From contig CAMFBN010000017.1 of the NCBI GenBank assembly GCA_945948535.1, positions 1 to 46,799 of the forward strand: 46,799 nt of DNA, given 5' to 3'. The notes under the pieces are model-generated. The model saw nothing but the letters and a program-made list of their open reading frames with translations. It had not been told where the DNA came from and did no database searches. This document shows, one piece after another, positions 32,014 through 39,686 of this stretch. This DNA is from an uncultured Clostridia bacterium. GTDB lineage: Bacteria > Bacillota > Clostridia > Oscillospirales > Oscillospiraceae. The position numbers and the translations under genes were made by a program. The number at the start of each line of letters is the position of its first letter. Positions within the stretch are counted from its first letter, which is position 1.

Positions 32014-32924
32014 TCAGAAGACCCAAGCCCGAACGGTTCCGCCTGCGCCGGACCATGATGTTTATGAACGCCCAGAAGCCGGGCCTGATTAAAGACGCCT
32101 ATATCTACGGCTGCGACTCCATCATGCTGGACTTGGAGGACGCCGTTGCCGAGAACCAGAAGGACGCCGCCCGCTTCTCCCTGTACCACGCCCTGACCAC
32201 CATTGACTACGGCTCCACCGAGGTCATCGTCCGTATCAACGGTCTGGACACCCCCCACTGGCAGGAGGACATCCGGGTGTGCGTGGCTGGCGGAGCCGAC
32301 GGCATCCGCATCGCCAAGTGCGAGAGCGCCCAGGATGTACATACCGTGGAAGCCGCTGTGGAAGCAGCCGAGAAGGAATTTGGCGTGGAAGTGGGCCGCA
32401 CCCTGCTGATGGCGGCGCTGGAAAGCCCCAAGGGCATTCTGAACGCCTACGAAATCTGCTCCGCCTCTGACCGGATGTTCGGCGTTGCCATCTCCGGCGG
32501 CGACTTCCGCAAGTGTATGCAGACCACCTTCCAGCGCGACGGCGTGGATATGCTGGCCGCTCGCGGACAGATGCTGATTGCTGCCAGAGCTGCGGGTATC
32601 CAGTGCTTCGACACCGTGTTTACTGACCTTGATGACGAGGAAGGCTTCCGGGCTGAGGTGCTCCAGAACAAGGCCATGGGCTTTGACGGCAAGAGCCTGA
32701 TTAACCCCAAGCAGATTCGTCTGGTACACGAGGTATTCTGTCCCACCGAGAAGGAAGTCCGGCAGGCCGAGGCGGTTGTCCGGGCCTTCGTGGAGCAGTC
32801 CGCCGCCGGTGTGGGTGTGTTCACCGTGAACGGCAAAATGATCGACGTGGCCTTCATCCCCGGCGCCCAGCGGACGCTGCGGCTGGCAAAGGCCTGCGGA
32901 ATGTATGAGGGGGATTTGGTATGA
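32010..32924 (+). CDS. citE: Citrate lyase beta subunit (citryl-CoA lyase)
   Basis: 304 residues from the ATG that overlaps the citD stop; longer in-frame starts lie inside citD and lack ribosome sites. The fold is the HpcH/HpaI-type barrel with RRTMMFMNAQKPGLI, IMLDLEDAVAENQKDAAR (metal-binding Asp/Glu), VIVRINGLDTPHW and a C-terminal SLINPKQIRLVHEVFCPT. It splits the citryl thioester on CitD into acetyl thioester and oxaloacetate. Confidence 0.96.
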   Translation: MIRRPKPERFRLRRTMMFMNAQKPGLIKDAYIYGCDSIMLDLEDAVAENQKDAARFSLYHALTTIDYGSTEVIVRINGLDTPHWQEDIRVCVAGGADGIRIAKCESAQDVHTVEAAVEAAEKEFGVEVGRTLLMAALESPKGILNAYEICSASDRMFGVAISGGDFRKCMQTTFQRDGVDMLAARGQMLIAARAAGIQCFDTVFTDLDDEEGFRAEVLQNKAMGFDGKSLINPKQIRLVHEVFCPTEKEVRQAEAVVRAFVEQSAAGVGVFTVNGKMIDVAFIPGAQRTLRLAKACGMYEGDLV

Positions 32925-34477
32925 TTAACGCAGTCGGAAGAGATATTCCCGAGGAACTGCTGGTAAACGGCAAGGAGGTTTATCAGGGTAAGTTCTATAT
33001 GGACGGCAAGTACATGCAAAAGGCCGCCCCCAAAACCCGCCGATACGAAAAGCCCGCCGAAAGTAAGATTGTCGCCACGCTGGTGGACGCCCTGAAGCAG
33101 TGCGGCGCGAAGGACGGCATGACCTTCTCCTTCCACCACCACCTGCGCAACGGCGACTATGTTGCCAACATGGTGATGAAGGCCGCCATTGAGGAGCTGG
33201 GCCTGAAGGATCTGACCATTGCCGCCACCTCTCTGGGCGAAGCCCACGACCCCATCGCCGACTACATTGAGGAAGGCAAGGTCATCGGCATCCAGACCTC
33301 CGGCATCCGTGGACGGATGGGCGAGGTGGTTTCCGCCGGTAAGCTGAAGACCCCCGCCATTATCCGCAGCCACGGCGGACGGCCCCGGGCCATTGAGGCA
33401 GGCGAGGTACATATTGATATCGCTTTCGTGGCCGCTCCCACCTCTGACTGTGTGGGTAACTGCCGGGGCATCGGTGGTAAATCCAACTGCGGCTCTCTGG
33501 GCTACGCCATGACCGATGCCAAGTACGCCGATCATGTGGTGGTGGTCACCGACTGTCTGGTAGACTTCCCCAACTTCCCCGCATCCGTGGAAGCCATCGA
33601 CGTGGACGCGGTTGTGGTGGTGGACTCCATCGGCAACCCCAAGAAAATCGCCTCCGCCGCCGCCCGGATCAGCCAGAATCCCCGGGATCTGATGATGGCG
33701 GAGAACGTCGCCAAGGTGATTGCTTCTACCCCCTATTTCAAAGAGGGGTTCTCCTTCCAGACAGGTGTTGGCGGTCCCTCCCTTGCCGCCAACCTGTTCC
33801 TGGAAAAATACATGGACGCGCGGAACATCAAGATGGGCTGGGCCATCGGCGGCATCTGCGGCCCCATGGTGGAGCTGCTGAAAAAGGGCAAGGTGGGCAA
33901 GGTCATCGACGTGCAGGACTTTGACTTGGACGCCGTGAACTCCATCAACCAGACCCCCGGCCACTATGAAATGTCCGCTTCCCAGTACGCCAACCCCGCC
34001 AACAAGGGCGCGTTTGTGAACAAGCTGGACTTCGTGGTGCTGGCGGCGCTGGAAATTGACACCGGCTTTAACGTCAACGTGCTCACCGGCTCTGACGGCG
34101 TCCTTCGCGGCGCTCCCGGCGGACACCCCGACACCGCCGCCGGCAGCAAGGTCTGCATCATTGTCACCCCCCTGACCCGTGGCAGAATGGCTACCGTGTG
34201 TGAGAAGGTGGTCACGGTCACCACCCCCGGCGACTGTGTGGACGTTCTGGTCACCGACTACGGCATCGCCGTGAACCCCCTGCGGCCTGACCTCATCGAG
34301 TGCCTTGACAACGCGGGCATTCCCCACGTCACCATCGAGAGTCTGAAAGAGAAGGCCTATTCTCTGGTAGGCCGTCCCGATGACCTCCAGTGGGAGGACA
34401 AGGTGGTAGCAGTTCTGGAAGCCCGGGACGGCACCATTCTGGACGTAGTTCGCAAGATTAAGCCCCTGGAGCTTTAA
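32921..34477 (+). CDS. citF: Citrate lyase alpha subunit (citrate-ACP transferase)
   Basis: 518 residues, the normal CitF length, starting at the ATG that overlaps the citE stop. Recognisable segments are MTFSFHHHLRNGDYVANMVM, IGIQTSGIRGRMGEVVSAGKL, the AFVAAPTSDCVGNCRGIGG loop and the LTGSDGVLRGAPGGHPDTAAGSK signature in pieces. It exchanges acetyl for citrate on CitD. The activation genes citC, citX and citG are not adjacent. Confidence 0.96.
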   Translation: MINAVGRDIPEELLVNGKEVYQGKFYMDGKYMQKAAPKTRRYEKPAESKIVATLVDALKQCGAKDGMTFSFHHHLRNGDYVANMVMKAAIEELGLKDLTIAATSLGEAHDPIADYIEEGKVIGIQTSGIRGRMGEVVSAGKLKTPAIIRSHGGRPRAIEAGEVHIDIAFVAAPTSDCVGNCRGIGGKSNCGSLGYAMTDAKYADHVVVVTDCLVDFPNFPASVEAIDVDAVVVVDSIGNPKKIASAAARISQNPRDLMMAENVAKVIASTPYFKEGFSFQTGVGGPSLAANLFLEKYMDARNIKMGWAIGGICGPMVELLKKGKVGKVIDVQDFDLDAVNSINQTPGHYEMSASQYANPANKGAFVNKLDFVVLAALEIDTGFNVNVLTGSDGVLRGAPGGHPDTAAGSKVCIIVTPLTRGRMATVCEKVVTVTTPGDCVDVLVTDYGIAVNPLRPDLIECLDNAGIPHVTIESLKEKAYSLVGRPDDLQWEDKVVAVLEARDGTILDVVRKIKPLEL

Positions 34478-34490
34478 TTCAACGCCAACG

Positions 34491-34516
34491 TAGGGCGGTG
34501 TCATGACCCCGCCCTA
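34491..34516. repeat. Palindromic repeat R3
   Basis: TAGGGCGGTGTCATGACCCCGCCCTA, centred on TCATGA; it follows citF closely and could serve as a terminator-like hairpin. Confidence 0.75.
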
Positions 34517-34566
34517 CAGAGCAATTTGCTTCATCCTTAACCGGGAGAATCCCGGAGGAAATAGTC

Positions 34567-34634
34567 GGGAAAAGCGGCAGATTCTATACTTTCAAATATA
34601 AGTATTCATTTTTGTCACCTCTGCCGCTTTTCCC
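34567..34634 (+). promoter_or_regulatory. Nested inverted repeat in the leader of the citrate transporter gene
   Basis: 15-bp perfect outer arms GGGAAAAGCGGCAGA (34567-34581) and TCTGCCGCTTTTCCC (34620-34634) enclose an inner stem ATACTT/AAGTAT (34586-34591 and 34600-34605). The structure ends 40 bases before the start codon. A regulatory role is inferred. Confidence 0.55.
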
Positions 34635-34674
34635 ACAAACCCCACCATCAAAAATAAGAAAGAGGTATCACCAC

Positions 34675-36081
34675 ATGAGCAACACCGTAGTTGGCATTCT
34701 CGGTATTGTGACCATCGTAGCGATCGTCGTTACCCTGTTCAAGAGCAAGACCCAGCCCGCCATCGCCTTCATCGTCTTCCCCGCGATTCTGGGTCTGGTG
34801 CTGGTGCTGGGCGGCCGGTTCTCCTTCGACGATCTGGCAGCTATGATTAAGGCCGGTTTTAATTCCACCGCCCCCACCGCCGCCCTGTTCGTATTCTCCG
34901 TCCTGTACTTCGGCATCATGACCGATGCCGGAATGTTTGACACCATCATCGGCAAGCTGATGAAGCTCATCGGCAACAACGTTATCGGCGTGTGCGTCAT
35001 GACCTGCCTGATCGCCACCATCGGCCACCTGGACGGCGGCGGCGCTTCCACCTTCTGCATCGTGGTTCCCGCCATGCTGCCCGTGTACAAGAAGCTGCAC
35101 ATGAAGCCCACCTCCCTGCTGCGCATCGCCGTGCTGGCGATGGGTGTTCTGAACCTGATGCCCTGGGCCGGCCCCACCATGCGGGCAGCCACGGTTCTGG
35201 GCGTGGAAGCCGGTGAGCTGTGGTCCACCCTGATCCCCATTCAGATTTTCGGCCTGATTCTGGCGTTCGTTGTCGCCGTGATCACCGGCATTCTGGAGAA
35301 GAAGAACGGCGCGGGTCTTGCCGAGGGCGAGACGCTGGAAGTCAGCTCCGCTTCCTCCGATGCCAGCGAGCTGGCCCGTCCCAAGCTGTTTCTGTTCAAC
35401 GTGATCCTGACCGTTGCCGTCATTGCCATGCTGATCTGGGACGTGTTCCCCAGCTACGTACCCTTCATGCTGGGCGTTGCCATCGCCCTGTTCGTCAACT
35501 ACGGCGCTTCCGCCAAGATGCACAAGAAGATCATCAACCTCCACGCCGGTCCCGCCCTCATGATGTGCTCCACCCTGATGGGCGCAGCCGTCCTCATGGG
35601 CGTGCTGACCACCAGCTTCAACTACAAGCTGGATGAAGCGGGCAACATCATCGGTCTGGTAGCCGCCTCCGCCAAGAGCACCGCCGCCACCGATGTGCCC
35701 AGCGTGGTGCGCTGCCTGGCTGGTCTCGTCACCTCCATTCTGCCCACCGCCATCGGTCAGAATCTGCCCTTGGTGATCGGCGTGCTGTCTGTACCTCTGG
35801 CCCTGGCCTTCGACACCGACTCCTACTTCTACGGAATGCTGCCCGTCATCATCGCCATCGGCGAGGGCTTCGGCGTAGCCGCACTGCCCATCGCGGTTGC
35901 CATGGTGGTCTGCCGCAACTGCGCCACCTTCATCAGCCCCATGGTTCCCGCCACCCTGCTGGGCACCGGCCTTGCGGACGTGGACATCAAGGACCACATC
36001 AAGTCCTCCTTCCTGTGGGTCTGGGGCTTCTCCATCGCGTGCATGGTGTTTGCCATCGTGATCGGCGTCATTCCCCTGTAA
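34675..36081 (+). CDS. CitMHS-family citrate transporter
   Basis: 468 residues from the ATG following AAGAAAGAGG. About twelve membrane helices; family features are IGHLDGGGASTFCIVVPAMLPVYKKLHMKP, MPWAGPTMRAATVLG and FDTDSYFYGMLPVI, with a polar central loop rich in Ser/Glu. CitMHS proteins import citrate as a metal complex with protons. The position after citDEF supports uptake of citrate for cleavage to acetate and oxaloacetate. Confidence 0.9.
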   Translation: MSNTVVGILGIVTIVAIVVTLFKSKTQPAIAFIVFPAILGLVLVLGGRFSFDDLAAMIKAGFNSTAPTAALFVFSVLYFGIMTDAGMFDTIIGKLMKLIGNNVIGVCVMTCLIATIGHLDGGGASTFCIVVPAMLPVYKKLHMKPTSLLRIAVLAMGVLNLMPWAGPTMRAATVLGVEAGELWSTLIPIQIFGLILAFVVAVITGILEKKNGAGLAEGETLEVSSASSDASELARPKLFLFNVILTVAVIAMLIWDVFPSYVPFMLGVAIALFVNYGASAKMHKKIINLHAGPALMMCSTLMGAAVLMGVLTTSFNYKLDEAGNIIGLVAASAKSTAATDVPSVVRCLAGLVTSILPTAIGQNLPLVIGVLSVPLALAFDTDSYFYGMLPVIIAIGEGFGVAALPIAVAMVVCRNCATFISPMVPATLLGTGLADVDIKDHIKSSFLWVWGFSIACMVFAIVIGVIPL

Positions 36082-36108
36082 ATTTGCTACCCTTCCTCCT
36101 TACTTTTA

Positions 36109-36143
36109 CCCCGGTGCCGCCCCAATCGGCACCGGGGGTTTTC
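36109..36143 (+). terminator. Terminator of the citrate transporter gene
   Basis: Perfect 11-bp stem CCCCGGTGCCG / CGGCACCGGGG, 7-base loop, followed by GGTTTTC. Confidence 0.85.
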
Positions 36144-36145
36144 TC

Positions 36146-36220
36146 GCGGCGAGTCGCCGCAGACAATGCGTGCGCGGCTGGCATAAAGTCGAAAGGCCAT
36201 TGGGTACAGGCTTGGTATCG
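36146..36220. repeat. Dispersed repeat R2, diverged copy
   Basis: GCGGCGAGTCGCCGC palindrome and AGACAATGCGTGCGCGG match copy 2 closely; the middle has changed (no GTAATCGTTACACC), but CATTGGGTACAGGCTTGGTATCG again closes the unit. Confidence 0.7.
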
Positions 36221-36270
36221 TTACTTTATCCTATAAACTTGAAAAACCGCGAGTAACATGGTATTCTATC

Positions 36271-36298
36271 GTAGAGTGGAGTCATGACTCCGCCCTAC
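36271..36298. repeat. Palindromic repeat R3
   Basis: GTAGAGTGGAGTCATGACTCCGCCCTAC, centred on TCATGA, about 30 bases upstream of the chromate-transporter start region. Confidence 0.7.
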
Positions 36299-36329
36299 GG
36301 ATACCTGTACAAATTTTGAAGGTGATTTT

Positions 36330-36896
36330 ACGAATAAAAAGAGAAATTCTCTGCAATTGTTTCTGGAATTTGCGAAGTTCGGCTGCTTTACCTTCGGCGG
36401 CGGCTGGAGCATTATCGCCCAGATGCAGCAGCTGTATGTGGAAAAGCGGAAGGAAATAACCTCTCAGGAGCTTCTTGACCTTGCCAGCGTTGCCAAAAGC
36501 CTGCCCGGCACCATGATCGGCAATGTCGCCATGCTCTACGGCTACCGGGTCGGTGGGCTTTTGGGCGGTCTGGCCGCCGTATTCGGCATGATTCTGCCGC
36601 CGCTGGCGGTAATTCTGGTCATCAGCTATTTTTACGCCGCCTTCCGCACGAATCCCTGGGTCAGCGCCGCCATGGAGGGAATGCAGGCGGCGGTGGTGCC
36701 CATTATTTTCAGCGCCGCCATCAACCTCGTGAAGGGCAGTATGCCCTATCCGCCCTGCGTCCTTCTGCTGCTCATTTCCGTGGCTGTCTATCTGTTTACC
36801 GACCTCAACCCCATTCTTCTTGTGATTCTGGGCGTGGTGCTGGGACTGGTCATCGGCAGCTACTATGAAAGGAGGAAGCGCAATGGTGCTGCTTAA
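36330..36896 (+). CDS. Chromate transporter family protein, first half-size subunit
   Basis: About 188 residues if read from ACG at 36330, which sits where an ATG is expected: GGTG stands 5 bases upstream and the protein would begin (M)NKKRNSLQLFLEFAKFG, as in relatives. The next in-frame options are CTG at 36351 and TTG at 36357. The CHR domain is clear: FTFGGGWSIIAQMQQLYVEKRK, LASVAKSLPGTMIGNVAMLYG and several membrane helices. Such half-size proteins work as pairs; family name aside, transport of chromate or another anion is not shown. The 3' end overlaps the second subunit by 14 bases. Confidence 0.82.
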   Translation, partial: TNKKRNSLQLFLEFAKFGCFTFGGGWSIIAQMQQLYVEKRKEITSQELLDLASVAKSLPGTMIGNVAMLYGYRVGGLLGGLAAVFGMILPPLAVILVISYFYAAFRTNPWVSAAMEGMQAAVVPIIFSAAINLVKGSMPYPPCVLLLLISVAVYLFTDLNPILLVILGVVLGLVIGSYYERRKRNGAA

Positions 36897-37431
36897 ACTG
36901 TTCTGGAGCTTTCTGCTCATTGGCTTCGGCAGCTTCGGCGGGCTTTCCATGATCCCCCAGATCTCCAATGAAGTGCTGAGCAACGGCTGGATGACCGCCG
37001 AACAGGTGACGGACATCGTGGCCATTGCCGAGATGACCCCCGGCCCGCTGGGCCTGAACTGCGCCTCCTTCGCGGGGATGCAGGCCGCCGGGATTCCCGG
37101 GGCCATCGCGGCGAATCTGGGCGTGCTGACTCCCTCTGTCACGCTGTGCGCCGCTGCCGCCGTTTTCTTCCACAAGTTCCGGGGCAGCCGAGTGATGCAG
37201 TGGATTCTGGTAGGGGTGCGGCCCGTATGTCTCGGCATGGTGGCAGGCGTGCTGATTTCTCTGAGCGTCAGCAACTATTGGAGCGGCTCCGCCCTGAATC
37301 TGACCGGACTGGTCATCGGTGCCGTCGACCTGTTCCTGCTGATGAAGCGCAAAGCCGGGATTCCCACGGTTCTGGTTTTCAGCGCGGCGGCGGGACTGGT
37401 GCTGTTCGGCGTGCTGGGACTTCCCGCATAG
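36883..37431 (+). CDS. Chromate transporter family protein, second half-size subunit
   Basis: 182 residues from the ATG after GAAAGGAGG; overlap with the first subunit implies translational coupling. The CHR domain shows FGSFGGLSMIPQISNEVLSNGWMT, IAEMTPGPLGLNCASFAGMQAAG and alternating membrane helices. It complements the first half to form a full two-domain ChrA-like carrier. Confidence 0.88.
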   Translation: MVLLKLFWSFLLIGFGSFGGLSMIPQISNEVLSNGWMTAEQVTDIVAIAEMTPGPLGLNCASFAGMQAAGIPGAIAANLGVLTPSVTLCAAAAVFFHKFRGSRVMQWILVGVRPVCLGMVAGVLISLSVSNYWSGSALNLTGLVIGAVDLFLLMKRKAGIPTVLVFSAAAGLVLFGVLGLPA

Positions 37432-37472
37432 GAATTGACAATTGACAATGGACAATTAAGGAGGCTATCGGA

Positions 37473-38012
37473 ATGACGGAACAAGACATGATTAACCTGG
37501 CGCTGGAGGAAAATTTTGCCGCCGCGGTGGTGGTGGACACGGCAGACATCGTGTTCGACCCCATTTTCCGCCCCTGCTGTGAGGAAAACCTCTGCGGGCA
37601 GTACGGCGTCAACTACACCTGCCCCCCGGACTGCGGCACCCCGGAGGAAATGGAGCAGAAAATCAAATCCCACAAACGGGCGCTGGTGCTGCAAACCATC
37701 TGGGAAATTCCGGATATGTCCGACACCGCCGCCACGAAACCGGCGAAAAAGGCCCACAACGCCGCCCAGCTGCGTCTGGCGAAGAAGTTCCGGGAGAGCG
37801 GTGTGCCCGGCTTTCTGGTGGGCGTCAGCGGCTGCGCCCTGTGCAGTCCCTGCCATCTAAAAAATGGGGAGCCCTGCCCCCATCCGCTGGAGCGGTACTC
37901 CTGTATGTCCGCCTACTGCGTGTTCGTGCAAAAATTAGCGGAGCGCTGCGGCATCGACTACGACTGCGGCCCCGGACTGCTTGCCTTCTTTGGTATGTAT
38001 GTGTTCAATTAA
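37473..38012 (+). CDS. DUF2284 cysteine-rich metal-binding protein
   Basis: 179 residues after TTAAGGAGG. It is Cys-rich: RPCCEENLCGQYGVNYTCPPDCGTPEEM in the first third, then VSGCALCSPCHLKNGEPCPHPLERYSCMSAYC, matching the DUF2284 pattern thought to hold Fe-S or zinc centres. The role is unknown; members are common in anaerobes. It appears to stand alone. Confidence 0.85.
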   Translation: MTEQDMINLALEENFAAAVVVDTADIVFDPIFRPCCEENLCGQYGVNYTCPPDCGTPEEMEQKIKSHKRALVLQTIWEIPDMSDTAATKPAKKAHNAAQLRLAKKFRESGVPGFLVGVSGCALCSPCHLKNGEPCPHPLERYSCMSAYCVFVQKLAERCGIDYDCGPGLLAFFGMYVFN

Positions 38013-38043
38013 TCAGGTAAATTTCCCTTTAGCCGATTAGCCA

Positions 38044-38174
38044 GAATGTCATTGCGAGCCAGTCCGCAGACTGGCGTGGCAATCCGTGCTCCTTATAGTA
38101 CTAGGTACGTTATCAGTACAGGACAGGGGGAGCGGATTGCCACGTCGGGCTTCGCCCTCCTCGCAATGACATTC
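38044..38174. repeat. Complete R1 element with terminal inverted repeats (MITE-like)
   Basis: 131 bp bounded by perfect 15-bp inverted ends GAATGTCATTGCGAG and CTCGCAATGACATTC. A second inner inverted pair TGGCAATCCG/CGGATTGCCA lies further in. It encodes nothing and sits between DUF2284 and the SPFH gene. Partial copies lie elsewhere in the window. Confidence 0.8.
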
Positions 38175-38187
38175 TTTTTCTTTCCCC

Positions 38188-38216
38188 TTGCAATGCTTCC
38201 CCGGCTTTGCTATACT
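38188..38216 (+). promoter_or_regulatory. Promoter of the SPFH-zinc ribbon-TPM gene group
   Basis: TTGCAA, 17 bases, TATACT, 45 bases before the start codon and just beyond the R1 element. Confidence 0.75.
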
Positions 38217-38261
38217 GAAAAGAGAAGCAAACCAACAAAATTTCAGAAAAGGAGATTGATT

Positions 38262-39644
38262 ATGGGTCTTATTCGTGCGGGACTGAACGCCGCCGGCGGG
38301 GTGCTGACGGATCAGTGGAAGGAATTTTTCAGTTGTGAGGCCATCCCCGAGAGGGTGCTGGCGCTGAAAGGGCGCAAGTCCGGCGGCCGCCGCAGCGTGA
38401 ACAACAAGGGAAGCGACAATGTAATTACCACCGGCTCCGTGATTCTGGTGGCTGACGGTCAGTGCATGATGATCGTGGATCAGGGCAAGATCGTGGAATT
38501 CGCCGCCGAGCCCGGCGAATATACCTATGACGCCTCCACGGCGCCCACCATTTTCTGCGGCAACCTGGGAGAGGGCGTGGCAAAGTCCTTCGCGGAGTTT
38601 GGACGCCGGTTCACCTTCGGCGGGGAGCCGCCCAAGGATCAGCGGATTTACTACTTCAACACCAAGGAGCTGACCGGCAACAAGTACGGCACCCCCAGCC
38701 CGGTGCCCTTCCGTGTGGTGGATAGCAACATCGGCCTTGACATGGATGTGGGTATCCGCTGCTTCGGTGTGTTCTCCTACCGGATCTGCGACCCCATGCT
38801 GTTCTACAAGAACGTCTGCGGCAACATCAACGACGCCTACACCCGGGACCGGCTGGACGACCAGCTGCGCTCCGAGCTGCTGGGAGCTCTCGGCATGGCC
38901 TTCGGGCGCATCTCGGAAATGGGCATCCGCTACAGCGCCCTGCAAATGCACACCATGGAGCTGGCGGACACCCTCAACGATGTGCTGAGCAAAAAATGGC
39001 GGGAGAAGCGGGGCTTGGAAATCGTCAATATCGGCATTTCCAGCCTGACCCCCGTGGAGGAGGACGCCAAGCGAATTCAGCAGCTTCAGTCTGCCTCCGC
39101 CTTCCGTGACCCCCGGAACGCCGCTGCCCAGCTCTTCAGCGCTCAGGCCGACGCCACCCGCACCGCAGCGGGCAACGCCGGCGGCGCCGCGCTGGGCTTC
39201 ATGGGCATGAATATGGCCCAGCAGACCGGCGGAAACGCCGCCCAGCTGTACCAGATGGGCCAGCAGCCTGCCGCTGCCCCCGCCGCGAACAGCTGGAAAT
39301 GCGCCTGCGGGGCCACCGTCACCGGAAAGTTCTGCCCGGAGTGCGGGACGAAAAAGCCCGAGCCGAAGGCTGCCGACGGCTGGAAGTGCCCCAAGTGCGG
39401 TGCACAGGCCACGGGAAAATTCTGCCCCGAATGCGGCACGAAGAAACCGGAGGATGAAGGGTGGAAGTGCGCCTGCGGCGCGGTAAACAAAGGCAAATTC
39501 TGCCCCGAGTGCGGAGCGAAGAAGCCCGCCGGGGTACCTCAGTACCGCTGCGACAAGTGCGGCTGGGAGCCGCCCAAGGGCACCAAGCCCCCCAAGTTCT
39601 GCCCCGAATGCGGCGACCCCTTCGACGATGGAGACATCGTTTGA
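38262..39644 (+). CDS. SPFH-domain protein with C-terminal zinc ribbons (YdjI-like)
   Basis: 460 residues from the ATG after AAAAGGAGA; longer in-frame readings run through the R1 repeat. Residues 1 to about 290 form a YdjI-type SPFH (band-7-like) domain: MGLIRAGLNAAGGVLTDQWKEFF, VADGQCMMIVDQGKIVEFAAEPGEYTY and DVGIRCFGVFSYRICDPMLFY. A Gln/Ala/Met-rich linker follows. The C-terminus has four CXC/CXXC zinc-ribbon units (KCACGATVTGKFCPECG, CPKCGAQATGKFCPECG and similar). B. subtilis YdjI scaffolds PspA and YdjG/YdjH at the membrane under stress; that comparison is inference from domain make-up and gene order. Confidence 0.88.
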   Translation: MGLIRAGLNAAGGVLTDQWKEFFSCEAIPERVLALKGRKSGGRRSVNNKGSDNVITTGSVILVADGQCMMIVDQGKIVEFAAEPGEYTYDASTAPTIFCGNLGEGVAKSFAEFGRRFTFGGEPPKDQRIYYFNTKELTGNKYGTPSPVPFRVVDSNIGLDMDVGIRCFGVFSYRICDPMLFYKNVCGNINDAYTRDRLDDQLRSELLGALGMAFGRISEMGIRYSALQMHTMELADTLNDVLSKKWREKRGLEIVNIGISSLTPVEEDAKRIQQLQSASAFRDPRNAAAQLFSAQADATRTAAGNAGGAALGFMGMNMAQQTGGNAAQLYQMGQQPAAAPAANSWKCACGATVTGKFCPECGTKKPEPKAADGWKCPKCGAQATGKFCPECGTKKPEDEGWKCACGAVNKGKFCPECGAKKPAGVPQYRCDKCGWEPPKGTKPPKFCPECGDPFDDGDIV

Positions 39645-39686
39645 GGAATTGACTATTGACAATTCAGGCAGAAACAGGAGATCGTT

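Noticed and set aside
32447..34504. Long minus-strand frame opposite citF
   Set aside because: Same kind of antisense artefact in a codon-biased GC-rich gene; the plus-strand gene is unmistakable.
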